DNA of 64,000 nucleotides, taken from NCBI GenBank assembly GCA_021030905.1, contig JAGFMI010000002.1:2046001-2110000 (forward strand), written 5' to 3'. Shown here piece by piece: positions 22,660 to 35,203 of this stretch. A model generated the notes under the pieces. It worked only from the letters and a program-made list of their open reading frames with translations, made no database searches and was not told the origin of the DNA. Origin of the DNA: Pyrenula massariospora. Taxonomy: Eukaryota > Ascomycota > Eurotiomycetes > Pyrenulales > Pyrenulaceae. Both the position numbers and the translations under genes were made by a program. Within the stretch, counting starts at the first letter, position 1; each line of letters opens with the position of its first letter.

Positions 22660-23671
22660 GGTGGCCGTGAGGGTTAGACTTGAACGGCCTTGTGCTTGAT
22701 TCTGAAAGGCGATTAGAACAGATAATTCGAAAGATGTGAGTACAATTTCCTCGTAAGCTCGAATACGGTGCAAGAAACTGAAGCTTGAACGTACTTGTTT
22801 CCGGAAGACGTCTCTCAAGAACGGGGACGTAGCACGTTTAAGTAGACAGTCATCAACGGCTCATGAGTCCAGTCTGTCCTTAATTGTAGTCAAGTACCAT
22901 CGTCGCTCCATGGAAAAGAAAGTAGGAGCCGGCTAGGCCCTGCTCGATCAGCGGAATAAGAATCCGAGGAGCAAGCACCTCTTGGCACTTTCATCTGTCC
23001 CAAGTTCGTCCAGGGGTACCCAAATAAGCATCGTGAAGGCGAGCAAATAAGAGCCAGTGTCCTAGAGCCAAAACAACACACTGCCGAAGACCAGAAGTCT
23101 ATTGGTAGCTGGAAAGCTCGGGCAAACGGCTCGACAATCTTAAGAGAACTTCATCTTTCCCTATCCTGGCTAATAAGGTCGAGCAATAGGTGCTATGAGC
23201 CTACACTGGGGCGGAGAGCGGAGCGAAAGCGAATCTTGGGGGCTCTTTGAGCCGTAGCGGGCCCGCTTTGATTAGTTCGGGCAGAGAGATTGAGATGAGG
23301 GGCTCGGACAGGGTTAGAATTCCCAAATAGCGTACGAGAGAAATTTTGTTTTGCGGTTTAGTCCTTGGATTCAGAAGTTCCCTTTGGGGCCTTAGATACG
23401 CAGCATGAGAAGTAAAATTCCTTTTCTAGCCGCGTCTTCTTCTAGCCTTGGCGCAACGAGCAGGCACCGTCAGGTGGAAAATTTTCGAATTGAAACTAGC
23501 ACAAAAACCCCAGACCTTGATTCTAGACTCCAGCACCGATGCCATGCAATGAATGAGTGTACAAAAACGGCAGCCCAATGAACGAATGTCACTTCATGTC
23601 AGTCCTCTCAGCCTCCCACTCTGACTCCCCGAGATAGTCTCAAGAATCAAAAGATTACCTACCGTCCCTCT
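22660..23671. other. Intergenic region
   Basis: The 5' side of the small-peptide gene and the 3' side of the mucin-like gene. Nothing else is supported. Confidence 0.4.
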
Positions 23672-26052
23672 TCACCTCCTCATCCCTTTTCGGTCCTCCC
23701 CCGCCGCCCCCTCAAATCCCAAATTAAACTCCCCATTCAAACAAAGCATCACCTCCTCCCCCATCCCCTTCCCCGGATTTGCATCCCCCTCCGCCCTCGT
23801 CCCGCTCTTCTCTACCGCGCACGCCTCCGCGCACACCCCCAACATCCTCTCCCCCTCCATCTTGCAGTACTGACCAACCGTGTTAGCCGTGAGCTTCACC
23901 TCGCACCCTGGGAGCTTCTTGAACGCGTCCACTGCCTTGTCCTTTGCGGCGCAGGCTTGCAGGGATGAGGCGAGGCACGCGGTCGCGCAGGTGACGAGCT
24001 TGGCGGCAGCACTGGAGTGGGTGGGCGGGGCGGATTTGGTGCGGGTTTGGAGGGTGGTGGCGGCCCCGCAGGGGGTTTTTGTGGTTGGGGAGGAGGGAGG
24101 TTGGGTGGTGGTGGTGGGATGGGCTTTGTCTGCTGTGTTGGCGGGATCAGTACCAGTGGTGGGAGAAGATTGACCAGTCGTAGTGTCGGTCTTAGCTGCT
24201 GTGTCTGTTGGGGTTGTCATGGTTCCGCGCCGTTGCTGGTGGGTGTTCGCTTGAGCGGTGGTTCCTGTCTGGCCGCCCGTGGGAGTTACTCCGCTGGTGG
24301 GGAACGTTCCGCCCGTTGTCCCAGTTGCTTGATGTTGCGTGTCAGTTTGCTGGCCTGTCATGGCCTTGTCCATGTCAGCGGCAGGGCATGCTTCTTCAGG
24401 GTCAGAAGACATGGCTCCGCTCCCGACCATCGGCGTGTTGCCAGAATTACCTGTTGGCGATGCTCCTGCTGTGTTCGTTGTTGACGGTCCAGATGTACCC
24501 ATCGGCATACTTTGACCAGCGTTGTTCACGCCAGTGGGTCCGGCACCCTTCGGACTCGCAGCACCTGGCAAAGTTCCAGTTGGACCTGCATCACTAATGC
24601 CCGTGGCTCTAGCGCCCGCTGCGCCGGTAGATGTAGGATTCCCGCCATTTCCTTGGAGCGGATGACTTTCGCCTGCACCCGCCATTCCAGCCGTTGCAGC
24701 ATTGTATCCGTTCCCCCCAGCTGGTTGGCTATTCTCCCCTTGGCCTTTAGCTCCAGTAGGCATGGCTGGTGCACTACTATCAGCTCCTGTTGGAGCTCCT
24801 ATGTTGTTGCTTCCCATGCCTGCCTGCGTAGGAGCTTTCTGGGTATTGGCAGTAGCTTGCGTGTTCTTATCAGTGTTGGTTTGCGTATTCTGGGTGTTAC
24901 CTCCTGGCTGGGAGTTTTCGACACCGGCTGAAGGTGAAGCGCCGGTAGGTGCTGTCGTGGCATCTTTTATTGGTGGCCCATCCGTAGGCGACGCACCCGC
25001 TGTCTGGGTGCCACCAGCGGTAGTACCAGCAGTCTGAGTGCCCGTAGTCTTGGTACCACCAGTTTGCGCATTTGTAGTTTGTGTCGCATCATGAGGCTTC
25101 TCGAGCGTCAACGTCGTCTCCGCAGAGATGAACGTGGGACTCACTGCTACGGTCTGGCCGTTTCCGGCTCCAGTCACCGTGTCATCCCCGGAGCCAGCTG
25201 TCTTCGCTGGTACTCGCGAGTGAGTTGGTGTCGCACTTGAAGAGACTTGGTCGATGAGGCCCACTTCATAGATCTCTTGCGTGCTTTTCCAGGAGCCACC
25301 CCAGTAGTTGCCATTTGTGATACACTGGTCAATGATCTTGTTCATAGCATCTTCACAATGCATATACTCTTGAGATCCATCGGTTCGATGGACATTGAAA
25401 CTATGATATCAATTAGTCACAGGTATTCTTATTCTTGAAAAGGAACATACATGATCGTCTTGCTAGCTACACTAACAATCAAGTCTGGGTCTTGATTTTG
25501 TGGTGCTGAAAGGGCATTATTTGAGTCCTGGCCGTTCGAGCCCCAATCAGTAGGGACCGCTTTATCCGCATGCTTGTCATCCCCCGAGCTTGTCGTTGTA
25601 GGCCCAGCTTCGGGACTGGTCATCTGAGGTGCTTTGTCCACGTTTGCGGTTTCTTCATCCAAATTTGACGCCTTTGGATCTGCTATAGCAGTGGCTGCTT
25701 CTGCTTTGGTTTTCTCGGGCCCTCCACCAGTAGCTGCTCCATTCGTAGGCGTTGTCTCGGTATGATCATTCTTCGCGTTGTCTCTCGTGGTGAGCACGGT
25801 GTTGCCCATCCTAGGACCGGCACCTTGCCATTGATCTTTTTTACAAACTTTGAACGGAATTCTTTTGTCCTTTTCTAGAGTGTCTGCGATGTCTTTACCG
25901 GACATCTGTGTCCCATCACCGCGCTCCAAATTCTTGAAGCATGTGATCTGTCCATCAATGCCTTCAGCATTCCGTGCCAGCCTTGGAAGAGTCGGGAAAG
26001 CGGCTGCGTATGAAATGAAAGGAAGCACTCCTAGAAATGCACGGCCAGCCAT
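23672..26052 (-). CDS. Mucin-like secreted protein with split cysteine domains, 776 aa
   Basis: Two exons, 26052-25451 and 25400-23672, joined by a 50-nt intron (GTATGT...CATAG) that keeps frame. The product starts with a signal peptide (AFLGVLPFISYAAAF). An N-terminal Cys-containing domain (ITCFKNLERGDGTQMSGKD) is followed by about 100 residues of Ala/Thr/Asp-rich linker. A second conserved-looking block comes next (FNVHRTDGSQEYMHCEDAMN, then IIDQCITNGNYWGGSW). The two blocks together resemble one small fungal secreted domain split by the linker. A long Thr/Gly/Ala/Pro-rich mucin-like region (about residues 240-630, likely heavily O-glycosylated) follows. It ends in a Cys-rich domain with six or more cysteines (VTCATACLASSLQACAAKD, CEVKLTANTVGQYC, GVCAEAC). 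This suggests a cell-wall or surface protein. Its partner and role are unknown. Confidence 0.75.
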
Positions 26053-27709
26053 GATTTGTAGAGAATGCGAGTATTAAGATTACTGAGGTCTAAGAACGAA
26101 ATAGAAGAGCACAAAAGAAATATAGGAAAAATAGGAAAGAGATACTGAGATGGCTGATTGATGAGAAATAAGGAGGTGTCAGAGAGTGCTGGCTTTTAAT
26201 ATGATATACAATGTATGCTCAACATGATACACTGAGCCTTAGGGCATCTACGCTCTTAGATTAGATATGTGGAGAGTTAGCTATTTTTGACCTTTAGCAT
26301 CCAGAAACTCATCTAAAAGTGGGCTTCTCCATCTTGAAACACCAATGCGCCACAACATGTGCACAGTCGGAAAAGCGGTACGATTACGCACTATAGACAT
26401 CAATTGTAGTAAGATGTTGGCAAAGAAGAGAAAAGCAGCTGATCAGCATCATCAATGTGGCCGCAAGCATCTTCATTAGAGAGCAGGGAGGAGTTCAATT
26501 TAGTCAAGATAAGTATAAATGTTTCAAACATTGACAAAGTCATACTCATCCCATCCAAATCGACTCAAATGACGAAAACTCATAGAGGCCTTATAAGGCA
26601 AGGAGTTTGAATACGTAAAAGTAGGCTCGGCTTAGACAACGTCGCTGAAAAGCATTGACAGAGATTAAGGTGCCTCGGAGCTAAATCGAGCGAGTGGGCG
26701 GCCTTGCCTTATTTGAGAGTTAGCACGAGCGGCGGTGGGAAGGGCGGAGCGGTTCCCGCTAAAAATTTTGTTCGGCCTTCCCAGGTGGGCGGAAAATGCT
26801 GACAGTCAGCGGAACAGACCTTTAACCCAAACAGCGCACGATACTCTCACCTAGACAGACGAGAAAACGGTTTGACCTCAAATTGTGAGCCGATTTAGAG
26901 GAACAGTGAGAAAGGCCATAGTTCTGGGACGAGGCTGGTTTTTGAGGTTTCAAGGCCGCAAAAGTAGTTAACCAAATTAAGCTGGGTCTCGAGAGACGGG
27001 CGGGCGCCAACGTTTCAGGCGGGCAACCCGCGTGAAAGAAGACGCGGACACCAAAAGCTATTCCTTTTTAAAATCATAGAAATGCAGGAAACTGTGATAT
27101 ATTTGATTAATTGATATACCCGCGAAAGATATGAAGAAAATATCGAAGGTATCCCAGAACAATAGGGATTGTCAAGGTATCCTCCGTCCGGAATGGCAGA
27201 AGTGCCTTGGACAGCAAATATCCTATCATCGGGCTTTGATAGGTCGGCGCCCGAGATATCTCTCAAGCAAGCCGGTATCTTATCTTGACTATTTGTCGAA
27301 GCTCGATTATTTTAAGAATCACTGTCACCCATCATGCTGAACACGAGGTTAGGTAGCAGAAGGCATGGCGTATCTGACTGTTAACAGTAGTGTCCATCCC
27401 GCCACAATCTCGCTGATAAATGTTCATTATCCTTCCTGCCACATCCATAGGTACTTCTAAATCAACTCTGAACCTCGTGCGCGCATGCTAGCAGCATGAT
27501 TATGTGCCATGAACGTATGTTCTCCACAAGTGATGGAAGTATTGCTTTGAAAGCTCCATTGAATAATCTTGCAAGTTCTACTGTGTTCTTTAGATCCAGA
27601 CCATTTTTAGAGCCAAAAAGCTCCAGTATATACAATAAGTCATAGCAACGGCAGGAGATCCCCATTCGGTGTCCGGGTCTTCAACGTTTTCGCAAACCTT
27701 TAACTCCAG
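26053..27709. other. Intergenic region
   Basis: Upstream of the mucin-like gene. There is no coding signal, only scattered AT-rich runs near 27060-27310. Confidence 0.4.
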
Positions 27710-28919
27710 CTACTCTCCATTTTCTAATATGTCCCTTCGCGTCCGAACTCCAGGAGGTGGAATGAATATGCTCCACTCCTCCTCATCTCCGAGGGGTTCC
27801 TTCGAAGTTGTCGTCTTAGTAGATATGGAGCTTGCTCTCTTGTTTGATCTCTCTCTGATTAGACACTGTCCGGAGATCTCTCGGAATTTGTGCCGCTCGG
27901 ATGAATGCGTTAACGCTACGTTCTGTGACAAATCTGGAGGTTGCCGAGAGAGAGCAGCCCGTAGACCGTACTGGTGGATGCGGAGACCTAGACTGAAAAT
28001 GTTCGGGAGACAGACGGATGTGATAGAGAGAGCGCCTTCGCATTGCGCCCATTTGATGTAGGTGACTTTCGACCAAGTAATGTCCTCGTTCAGCTTTGCA
28101 CCAACTTTGGTGGCCATGACTAGGCGGCCGAGAGAGGCAACGATAACACTGACGAGAGCACGTTAGAAATTAGTCAATTGAAGCTACGGAAATGAAGACG
28201 TACCAGAAACCACAGAGAAAAACAGTGACTGTAAACACTCGTCGGACCCTACTTGTCTTCAGGACCCAGAGTATAGGAATTGGCATTAAAATAATAAGAA
28301 AGTCGACCAAGGTGCTGATAGTGGATGTGCCAACATAGACCTTGCCTATCGGCATGCAATGGCTTCCTGGAATTTCCTTCCACGCTGCCTCCACTGGCGA
28401 ACATTGGAATGTTGCAACAAGATAAGTAGTGAGAAGCCATGCGAGACAGAGGCATCCAGCCAGGCATATGCACACGTAGAACCATCGATGTGTCTTTTTG
28501 AAGATACGATAGTAGAAGAATAGGACGGAGAGTTTGGGGAATGTCAATGCGGTGTTGAACAGATATTCAGAAGCAAAAAGGATTTTGCATGAGTGCGCAA
28601 GATCTTTGGTCGGCACAATGGCAGCATGACGACCCAGAGCTAACGAGATCCACCAGAAAATCATCGAGCATTCCCCAATGTAGAAAGGCTGGCGGACTTA
28701 TTAGTGTTGCTAACTATTAAGACTTTCACGTGACGAGCAACGGAGGCTTACCAGGGAGGCTGTTGCGAAGAAGTCATCCAGACCGAGTCTTCTGGAAGAA
28801 TCGGCATATACAGACCAGCATCGAAGAAACAAAGCAGTCGTTGCGAGCGTGAGCATCACCGCAGACAAGGCCGTGAGACTTCCACGCGCGCTTTCATTCG
28901 GGTCAATAGCATTCACCAT
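27710..28919 (-). CDS. Seven-TM Rhodopsin_dom integral membrane protein, 363 aa
   Basis: Three exons, 28919-28752, 28688-28204 and 28148-27710, total 1092 nt, with GT-AG introns of 63 and 55 nt. The joins give FFATASL-PFYIGECSM and LCGF-CVIVASLGRL without breaking frame. Landmarks of the fungal Rhodopsin_dom family are present: LGLDDFFA after helix 1, LALGRH, TLTFPKLSVLFFYYRIF-type helix 3 (here FNTALTFPKLSVLFFYYRIF), a CSPVEAAW loop, and DFLIILMPIPILWVL followed by a basic loop KTSRVRRVF. Helix 7 reads EGALSITSVCLPNIF. A Ser/Thr-rich cytoplasmic tail of about 90 residues ends the protein. It is probably a plasma-membrane sensor-like protein; the ligand is unknown. It is a diverged relative of the gene at 18022, not a recent copy. 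Confidence 0.88.
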
Positions 28920-31177
28920 GGCAGCCAGTATCTAGCGGCAAGCACGCAGGAGACTTGCTTTGGTGGTTCAGCCTCTCAATTTCGAGCATGGAAAACTACA
29001 GAAGAAAAGAGAAAGGTGCTTCTTGACGGGATATCCCTACGCGAGCCATCGGATTGTACCACTTGCTGACTAACATGCGGCTGAAAGTGCTGCTACGCCG
29101 CGAGGATGTCGATCGCTCGTTCAAACAGTGGTCGAAGATACCGTATGGGATGTAATAAACTGATTATTGAAACTTCTGTGCCACTTGACAGGGCCGCAAC
29201 GGCCCCCAAAGTGAACAGGCATCTCCTCTTCTGCTCCACTTACTTGCCTTACTCCCTGCCTAAATGGCAGAGAGGAGAGACCAATATCATGCCCTGTAGC
29301 TAGGATGACCTGAAGAAACGATTTGAAGGAACCATATCTGACAAGGAAGCAATTCCAACTAAGCTTCACGACGACACATTCGGGTGGAAGGTAAGTTTTC
29401 AGCCTGATGGTTCTATGGGGGTGGCAAAAAAGGCCGTAGCGTGCGGATCAACCCATCCCCACGCAGGTCCATCCCCGAAAGTCTTTGTAATGCGACCACA
29501 TTCGGGCTGGTGGACAGGGAAGTTTGGGGGCTACACTCAGCGGCGCCGGGTCATCTCTGAGCAATGCGCGTGCTCGGAACCCTTCCCTTTTTCCTAAAGT
29601 AGTTAGCCTACAATGACCAAGGATTCAACGTCAGCCGCTCCTCCTGCAGGGAGCCCTGCACAACAATCCTAGCCGGCTTATTTTCGATTACCACGTGCAG
29701 CTTAAAACCCTGCTCCCGACTTGTCTTCGAGAGCACGGAGCAACGGCGTTCTCATCAACGAGGATTGTAGAGTGTTACCGAAACGTGGAGTTAGTACTCT
29801 TTCCCTTATACCGGATATTCGGAGACTCATCCAGCGCCTGACGTCCAAGTACGTCATTGATAGGTACAGACGCTTTTCCAGGCTCTAACTAGCCACCAAC
29901 ATGAGGATGCAGTCATCTAAATTTTACCTCCCGTCTTCGGCACAGCTTCTAAGAATTTCTGTCTGAGAAGTGCTCGTACGTCTCTGCTTTTGATAGCTAA
30001 TACTTGTATAAGCTTTGAAGCAGCTTTGAAGGCGCCCGAAATACACGCTTGAAGAACACACTGTTGACACAGAAATAGCTTAATTCAAAGCCGGAAACGC
30101 TTAATGATGTAGGGACAATACGGCCACGTCCAATCAGTAACTCGAATTACACATCGGAATGTGGTTCTCAAAGCGCTTTCGAATGGATTTTCTACATATG
30201 AAAGTCTCTTTTACATTAGACAGAAACACATCAAAGCAGTCAAGACCAGCCGGGAGAATTCTTCATCTCTTTCGCAATTGTTCGCTCCTGCAAAGTTGAC
30301 ATGTCTAGTGGTATAAAACCTGTTTCGCACCTAATGGTACATCATAGAAGCCTGCTTTTATTTATTGATTATTCTAAGTTCTCCACAGCTTCTACGATGT
30401 GCTTGTGTTGAGTCAAGATGATTTACTTCTCATTTCTACTTCAAAATATCAAGTGAATAATGAAGATCAGAATCGTTCAGCTCTCTTATCTATCTCTAAA
30501 GAGCTTCACTTAAGACTATGGTCGACTTCAAGCCTAATATTAGGGTCAAACCCCTAAATGGCGAGATGGCTTGATTGGTAGTGGCACGCCGTCAGACGAA
30601 GACGCAAACTATGCTTCAATTCTCGCATGATGCCAACCCAAACGCTAGCGTGAAGAATGACGAGACATTGCTGACCACAAATATTATGTATAGTAAAATC
30701 ATTATTCCATGAATTTGATTCTATGGCTGGAACAAGCGTGTCAAAGACCCCTGTATCCCCATTTAGTAGCCTCGAACTTAGCAGACTGGCGGTCTTTCCC
30801 CAACTCCTCCTCAAATATGAAAACCAAGAGTTTTTTACAGCTGATGCCTACAACTTTGAGAGGTAATCTTCAATTCCGGGACCCAGACGCGGTGGCGGGT
30901 TTTTGTTGCGAGAAAAGCAGACAGTGAAATGCAGGACATTGGTTACCAAGATCGTCATTGCCCATGGAAATCGGCGGAAATGAGGGATCCAGACACTGTA
31001 GATTAAATTTCAATACTTCGTCGATGAAGCAGATAGCATTTTCAAGGTTTTTGTGAGCGATTTTATAGATAAGAGAAGATGTCTTAGCAAGATCTCTGGA
31101 TCCACTAACGCACATTGAGGGTATGAGATTCTCTAAATTATCGTAACGACGCATGAATCTCCCCTGATTCAAAAAAA
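28920..31177. other. 2.2-kb gene-free stretch
   Basis: No frame above about 105 codons and none with family resemblance. A short piece near 30557-30640 looks superficially tRNA-like but fails (see rejected items). Confidence 0.4.
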
Positions 31178-32257
31178 TTACCATAACGAGTCATCGTCAC
31201 TACTTGACTCGGAGGCTAGTCTAATTCGGTAAAGGGCCGCAAGCGGGATCAAGTCTGTACTCGGATGCAAGTACCAGCCGCGCCGCCTAAGCGTCGCCAA
31301 TAACGCATAGTACACGGCATTGTTCACATTGCGAATCGAGTCCCAGGGCGAACGGATGCGTAGCGCCGACTGCCACGAGAATGCTCTCTCGTTGAGTGCT
31401 ACAGGATCCCCAAAGACGTGGTCAAAGAGATCCTCGTGCTTCCATGGGGGGAAATGGCAGAATTCGTGGAGGATGGTGCAGCTAGCCATGGTGCTCGCAG
31501 CTGTCGACAGCCTCCCAAGTACGGCATTAAAGTCGAATTCTCGATCAAACTCATCTACACTCACAGGGACCTCTCGGTTCAAAGCCCGCGAGCATATGGT
31601 TGTAGTGGCCCATATCATTGCCCGTGGGTAGCCGGGATACGACGCTCTACGCGGTGTTGGATCGTAAGTCTGGGCCTCAGGAAGCGGTGGACCATCACGA
31701 ATGCGGCGGGTTTGGCAGCCGAGGGTTGCACCCATCGGAATGTGGTTGATCGGATCGTAATATTCTTGGTAAGGCTGTCTTGTGAGCCAGCGATACTTTC
31801 CTCGTGATGTCTGGGGGACATAGTCCTCATTCCATTCTTCTTGCGGTGGGTCAGGACGGAGTTGCCAACGAGCAGTGCCATCAAGTCTATCGTCGTCACA
31901 ATAGTAACGAAAATTTCCGCTTGGCTGGAGCAAGTCTGCATCATTTCGCGGCCTTAGATATCTCATCTCCGCAAAAGCTGTGAAGATGTCTTCGAGACGG
32001 TCTGCTATTGCTTCACCCTCATCTTCGAACCGCCCCACCTTGGAGAGCGTGCGAAAAACCAAGAGACTGTACGGATCTGAGCTGCGGAGCATTGGCAATG
32101 AGTTCCTTGCCATGTCCTTGGCTCCCACCATGGCTCTTTGAAATTTCTGCCCTCCTCTGTCCAGACATGATTGATGGACCCAGAAAGTAAATGGATCAAG
32201 GCTCAGGACAAGTGATATCCAAGCAAATACTAGAATATAGGGGGCCAATGTTTTCAT
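31178..32257 (-). CDS. Secreted putative zinc metallopeptidase-like protein (HEXXH), 359 aa
   Basis: The frame is open from 32458, but the ATG at 32257 gives a clean signal peptide (MKTLAPYILVFAWISLVLSL) and is preferred. The N-terminal block FTFWVHQSCLDRGG, followed by an Ala/Met-rich helix, resembles uncharacterised ascomycete secreted proteins with an aspzincin-like layout. HEFCH at residues 264-268 fits the zinc-binding HEXXH helix, with more His and Asp just after it (KHEDLFDHVFGD) that could give the third ligand. If active it would cut proteins outside the cell. Cys residues at 31, 120, 181, 222, 260 and 267 suggest disulfides. One cysteine lies inside the HEXXH motif, which is unusual. 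Catalysis is inferred, not proven. Confidence 0.68.
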   Translation of the reverse strand: MKTLAPYILVFAWISLVLSLDPFTFWVHQSCLDRGGQKFQRAMVGAKDMARNSLPMLRSSDPYSLLVFRTLSKVGRFEDEGEAIADRLEDIFTAFAEMRYLRPRNDADLLQPSGNFRYYCDDDRLDGTARWQLRPDPPQEEWNEDYVPQTSRGKYRWLTRQPYQEYYDPINHIPMGATLGCQTRRIRDGPPLPEAQTYDPTPRRASYPGYPRAMIWATTTICSRALNREVPVSVDEFDREFDFNAVLGRLSTAASTMASCTILHEFCHFPPWKHEDLFDHVFGDPVALNERAFSWQSALRIRSPWDSIRNVNNAVYYALLATLRRRGWYLHPSTDLIPLAALYRIRLASESSSDDDSLW

Positions 32258-34145
32258 GATCTCTAGGTAGCACAAGGGAAGGTTAGCTAAGGAACAAGGA
32301 GCCAATAAAAAGACTATCGCGAGAGGAAATCGATGAAACATGCACCGTATTGACATTGGAAGAGTACCGCCATAGAAAGCCCGGGCCTCATGACGCAGGA
32401 CACTGGCCCGTGTATGGGAAAGTCTGCTGCAGGAGTTGTCGATGTCCAGGAGCCACATCAGTGGCGAAGTCTGTTGCCTGTGTTTTGGATGTCTCGAATT
32501 CTGAAAAGTTGATCCATTCCCATGGATAGCCGTCTCTCTGAGTTAAGGCATTGTGCAGGATCAACGACTCAAATCTAGTCGAGACATGTCAATTCGATAA
32601 TATTGGCCTTGCTGACATCAGTGCTTTTAAAAACTTCGGATGGGAATTATTCCCGTCCGCCAGACTTAGCGCTAAGTATATCTAAAATCTTAGTAGTCCA
32701 AAACATTATTGCTCGCCTACAAAATACACTGCCGGCTTCTCTTCATGTTTTCTGAGAACACAAGCACGGAAGCTTTCCAACTACAGCAATGCGAAGCATG
32801 GCATTTCGATGGCGACCGGCTCTCAGCTAGAAGGCTTTGACGTGAAAAAAGGGTCAAGGTGGGCGTAAGATGTTTTAACCGGTAGGAAAACTGTTATTCA
32901 AGGCTATTTATAGGGTCAAAAGCGAACCAACTAACGTGGGGACGTGCTCGCGCCACCTTCCTCTTTCACAGCCCCCGGAAAAGTGCAAATGGAATTGCCT
33001 CAACAAGCCCCTTGCGGGAAGTCGACGCCGGCAAACCACTACGTGAGATGAAAACTGGCTTTACACAGCCAGAATTACTGCGACCCTATGCATCATTTCA
33101 TCAAGTCTTACCAGGTAAAGCTTGTGTTCCCCCTTCTATCTCTGTTTGGCGCCTAGGAGCACCCTTTCCAAGTTATCGTCGAAGGAAGCCAATGCCTCGG
33201 GAGCCTTATGCTAGACGGAGGTCGCTGTTAGACGACGGCATTGGCGCAGAAGGGCCGATCACAGGCTTAGCGCCTACGGACTTATCATCATGCACTGTTG
33301 TTGACACTGTACCATGAAAGCTAGTACGTTTACTCCCAGATTAACATCGGCTTGTGATAACAGATCTCGATATTTGTTCCTAAATTAGATGTAAGAAGTC
33401 TAGGAGATCAGTTTACATTGTCTAAGGTTGATGAAAGATAACGGATTGACTCTTAATGTCTCGGTCGACCACTTGCGTCTCCCGGCTTCACCATGTCCAG
33501 CTTCTTCTACGCCGCTTAAATGCTGTGCAATCTTGAATAGCTTCTCAAATAGGGGGCTTGTGCGTCACTAACCCACAAGGATGGCTAAGACTATATTGCC
33601 ATTACCTCTTCTAGATAATGTAGGATTTGGAAAATGTGAGCCGTGAGATTTACCCTCCTTTTGGGTCCAGCCTTACCGTTCAAATGGCGCCGACGGTGTA
33701 TGCGCTTTCTGAGTGGAGACCAGTTGCTTCAGAATCCAAGGCGCGTTGTAACCGCCACTTGATCATCTTTGCATCCTAATTTGACCCGCTACAAATTGGG
33801 TGTTTAGACATTGTAGATCTTAATTTGACGATGAAGAATCGTTACCACCGTATCTACTCAGAAAAGACAAGACCCTGTCACCGATTTCCCGACGAGGAGG
33901 GATGCAGCTTTCCCTTCTCCTGAGAATCCACCGAAATCCACATCTCTGCCCCAACCCATGGCCTCGTTCCATCATGATAAAACTTATACCTCTCCAGCTC
34001 ATTCACCCCATCAAACGAGTCTTTTGGAGACCGATGGCACGCTGACCGCTCTATCGCACACTCCACCAGCCTCCCCCAGTCCCAACGCAGCCTCGTCTGC
34101 TCCACCTCCCCCTATCTCCTTCCCAAACACCCCGCCCATGTACCG
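32258..34145. other. Gene-free stretch
   Basis: No supported gene. A minus-strand stretch (about 33880-34040) reads YKFYHDGTRPWVGAEMWISV and looks coding-like, but has no start, splice site or known relatives that could be named. Confidence 0.35.
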
Positions 34146-34472
34146 TGGGGTATCGTCAACGGTGCAGAGTGGCTCGCCCTCGCCATCGCCCTCAACGTCG
34201 TCACTGCGTGCGTCCCCTACCTCAAGCCATTCTACCAGCGCCTACAGTTCGGGATGCTGGGCGTCGATGACCAGTACCACCGCAAAGTCAGCGAACCCAC
34301 CCTGTACAGGTACGCATACGGCTCCTCCTGTACGAACTATTTGCGCAGCTTTGATCGGGACCGGAAGGCGTCAGGACCTGGGCCTGGAGAGTCGCCGTAC
34401 GGGCATCATGCTACGGCGGCGGTGGGCCTCTCGGATGAAGGGAAGAGGACGGTTGAGACGGGCAGCCAGTGA
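34146..34472 (+). pseudogene. C-terminal fragment of a Rhodopsin_dom protein
   Basis: In one open frame the sequence reads WGIVNGAEWLALAIALNVV, then TACVPYLKPFYQRLQFGML, which is helix 7 and the PxLKPF exit of the fungal Rhodopsin_dom family. A short tail follows, ending at a stop at 34470-34472. The helices 1-6 that should precede it are not found upstream; the frame stays open to about 33980 but the translation is no longer family-like. It is best read as a remnant of a third family member, since a separate full gene cannot be built. A second open frame (from 33958) over the same bases is Ser/Pro-rich and is taken as a shadow. Confidence 0.6.
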
Positions 34473-35203
34473 AGCCAGAATGGACTGATACGGAAGACGC
34501 AGAACTTTGCTGTCGAGCGGGACTCGGGGGCTCATCGTGAACCTCAAAGGGCGAGGCTAGGTGTTAGAGGTAGTAGCGCATCCAATATACGCCGAGCGAG
34601 CATCAGTGTTAACGATCGGATGCATCACAACTTCTGAGACCCAGCCTCAAGGAATGGCTTGACTATGGCCCGGACTGGGTCGATGTATAGTGTATCAAAA
34701 CCTATGAGCTAGAGCCTCCATTAGAAGCTCACTTGAGAAGCAAGTTTCGTTTAGACCGTTCCTTTCTGAAGTAGTCGATCGGAGACTAATTAATGTTCAA
34801 ATCATGTCTGCAATTAGACAGTGTCTATATTACAACTTATAGTAGAATCCCCTAAGGCTTGTTGTTACACATCTGCGAAAGTTCAGATACATAGGTAGTC
34901 CTCAAGCGCCTGCTCACCATCTCCAACTCACCCGGCACATCATCAACCCGACAACCTTTCCCTCTCGTGCCTTTCTCTTCTTTCGATGCGTAGATAGTAA
35001 TTAAATTTGAAATGCTCGTGTTTCGGCAACCACCAGACCAACTACCCCGCGGTTTACAGTTTGTCAGCCTCGCCGCTCTTGGTCAGGCGCCAAGACAGGC
35101 AGCGAGGCTGTGCTAATTAGCTGCGCCGCGATTAAAACCTGCTCTCTGTCTGTGAGGTCCCAACGGGCTCTCGCCGAATCCATCTGTAGGTCTGCACTGT
35201 ACA
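34473..35203. other. Intergenic region
   Basis: Contains the pyrimidine-rich promoter of the gene at 35204 (about 34915-34990). No other gene is supported. Confidence 0.4.

Noticed and set aside
24017-24484. Gly/Cys-rich plus-strand frames opposite the mucin-like gene
   Set aside because: They are reverse-strand shadows of a Thr/Ala/Pro-repeat coding region.
30557-30640. tRNA-like sequence (A-box-like TGGCTTGATTGGTAGTGG)
   Set aside because: No T stem or matching acceptor stem can be formed, and the B box is poor.
33958-34488. Plus-strand Ser/Pro/Thr-rich 176-codon frame
   Set aside because: The alternative frame over the same bases carries recognisable Rhodopsin_dom helix 7. The Ser/Pro frame is low complexity and looks like its shadow.
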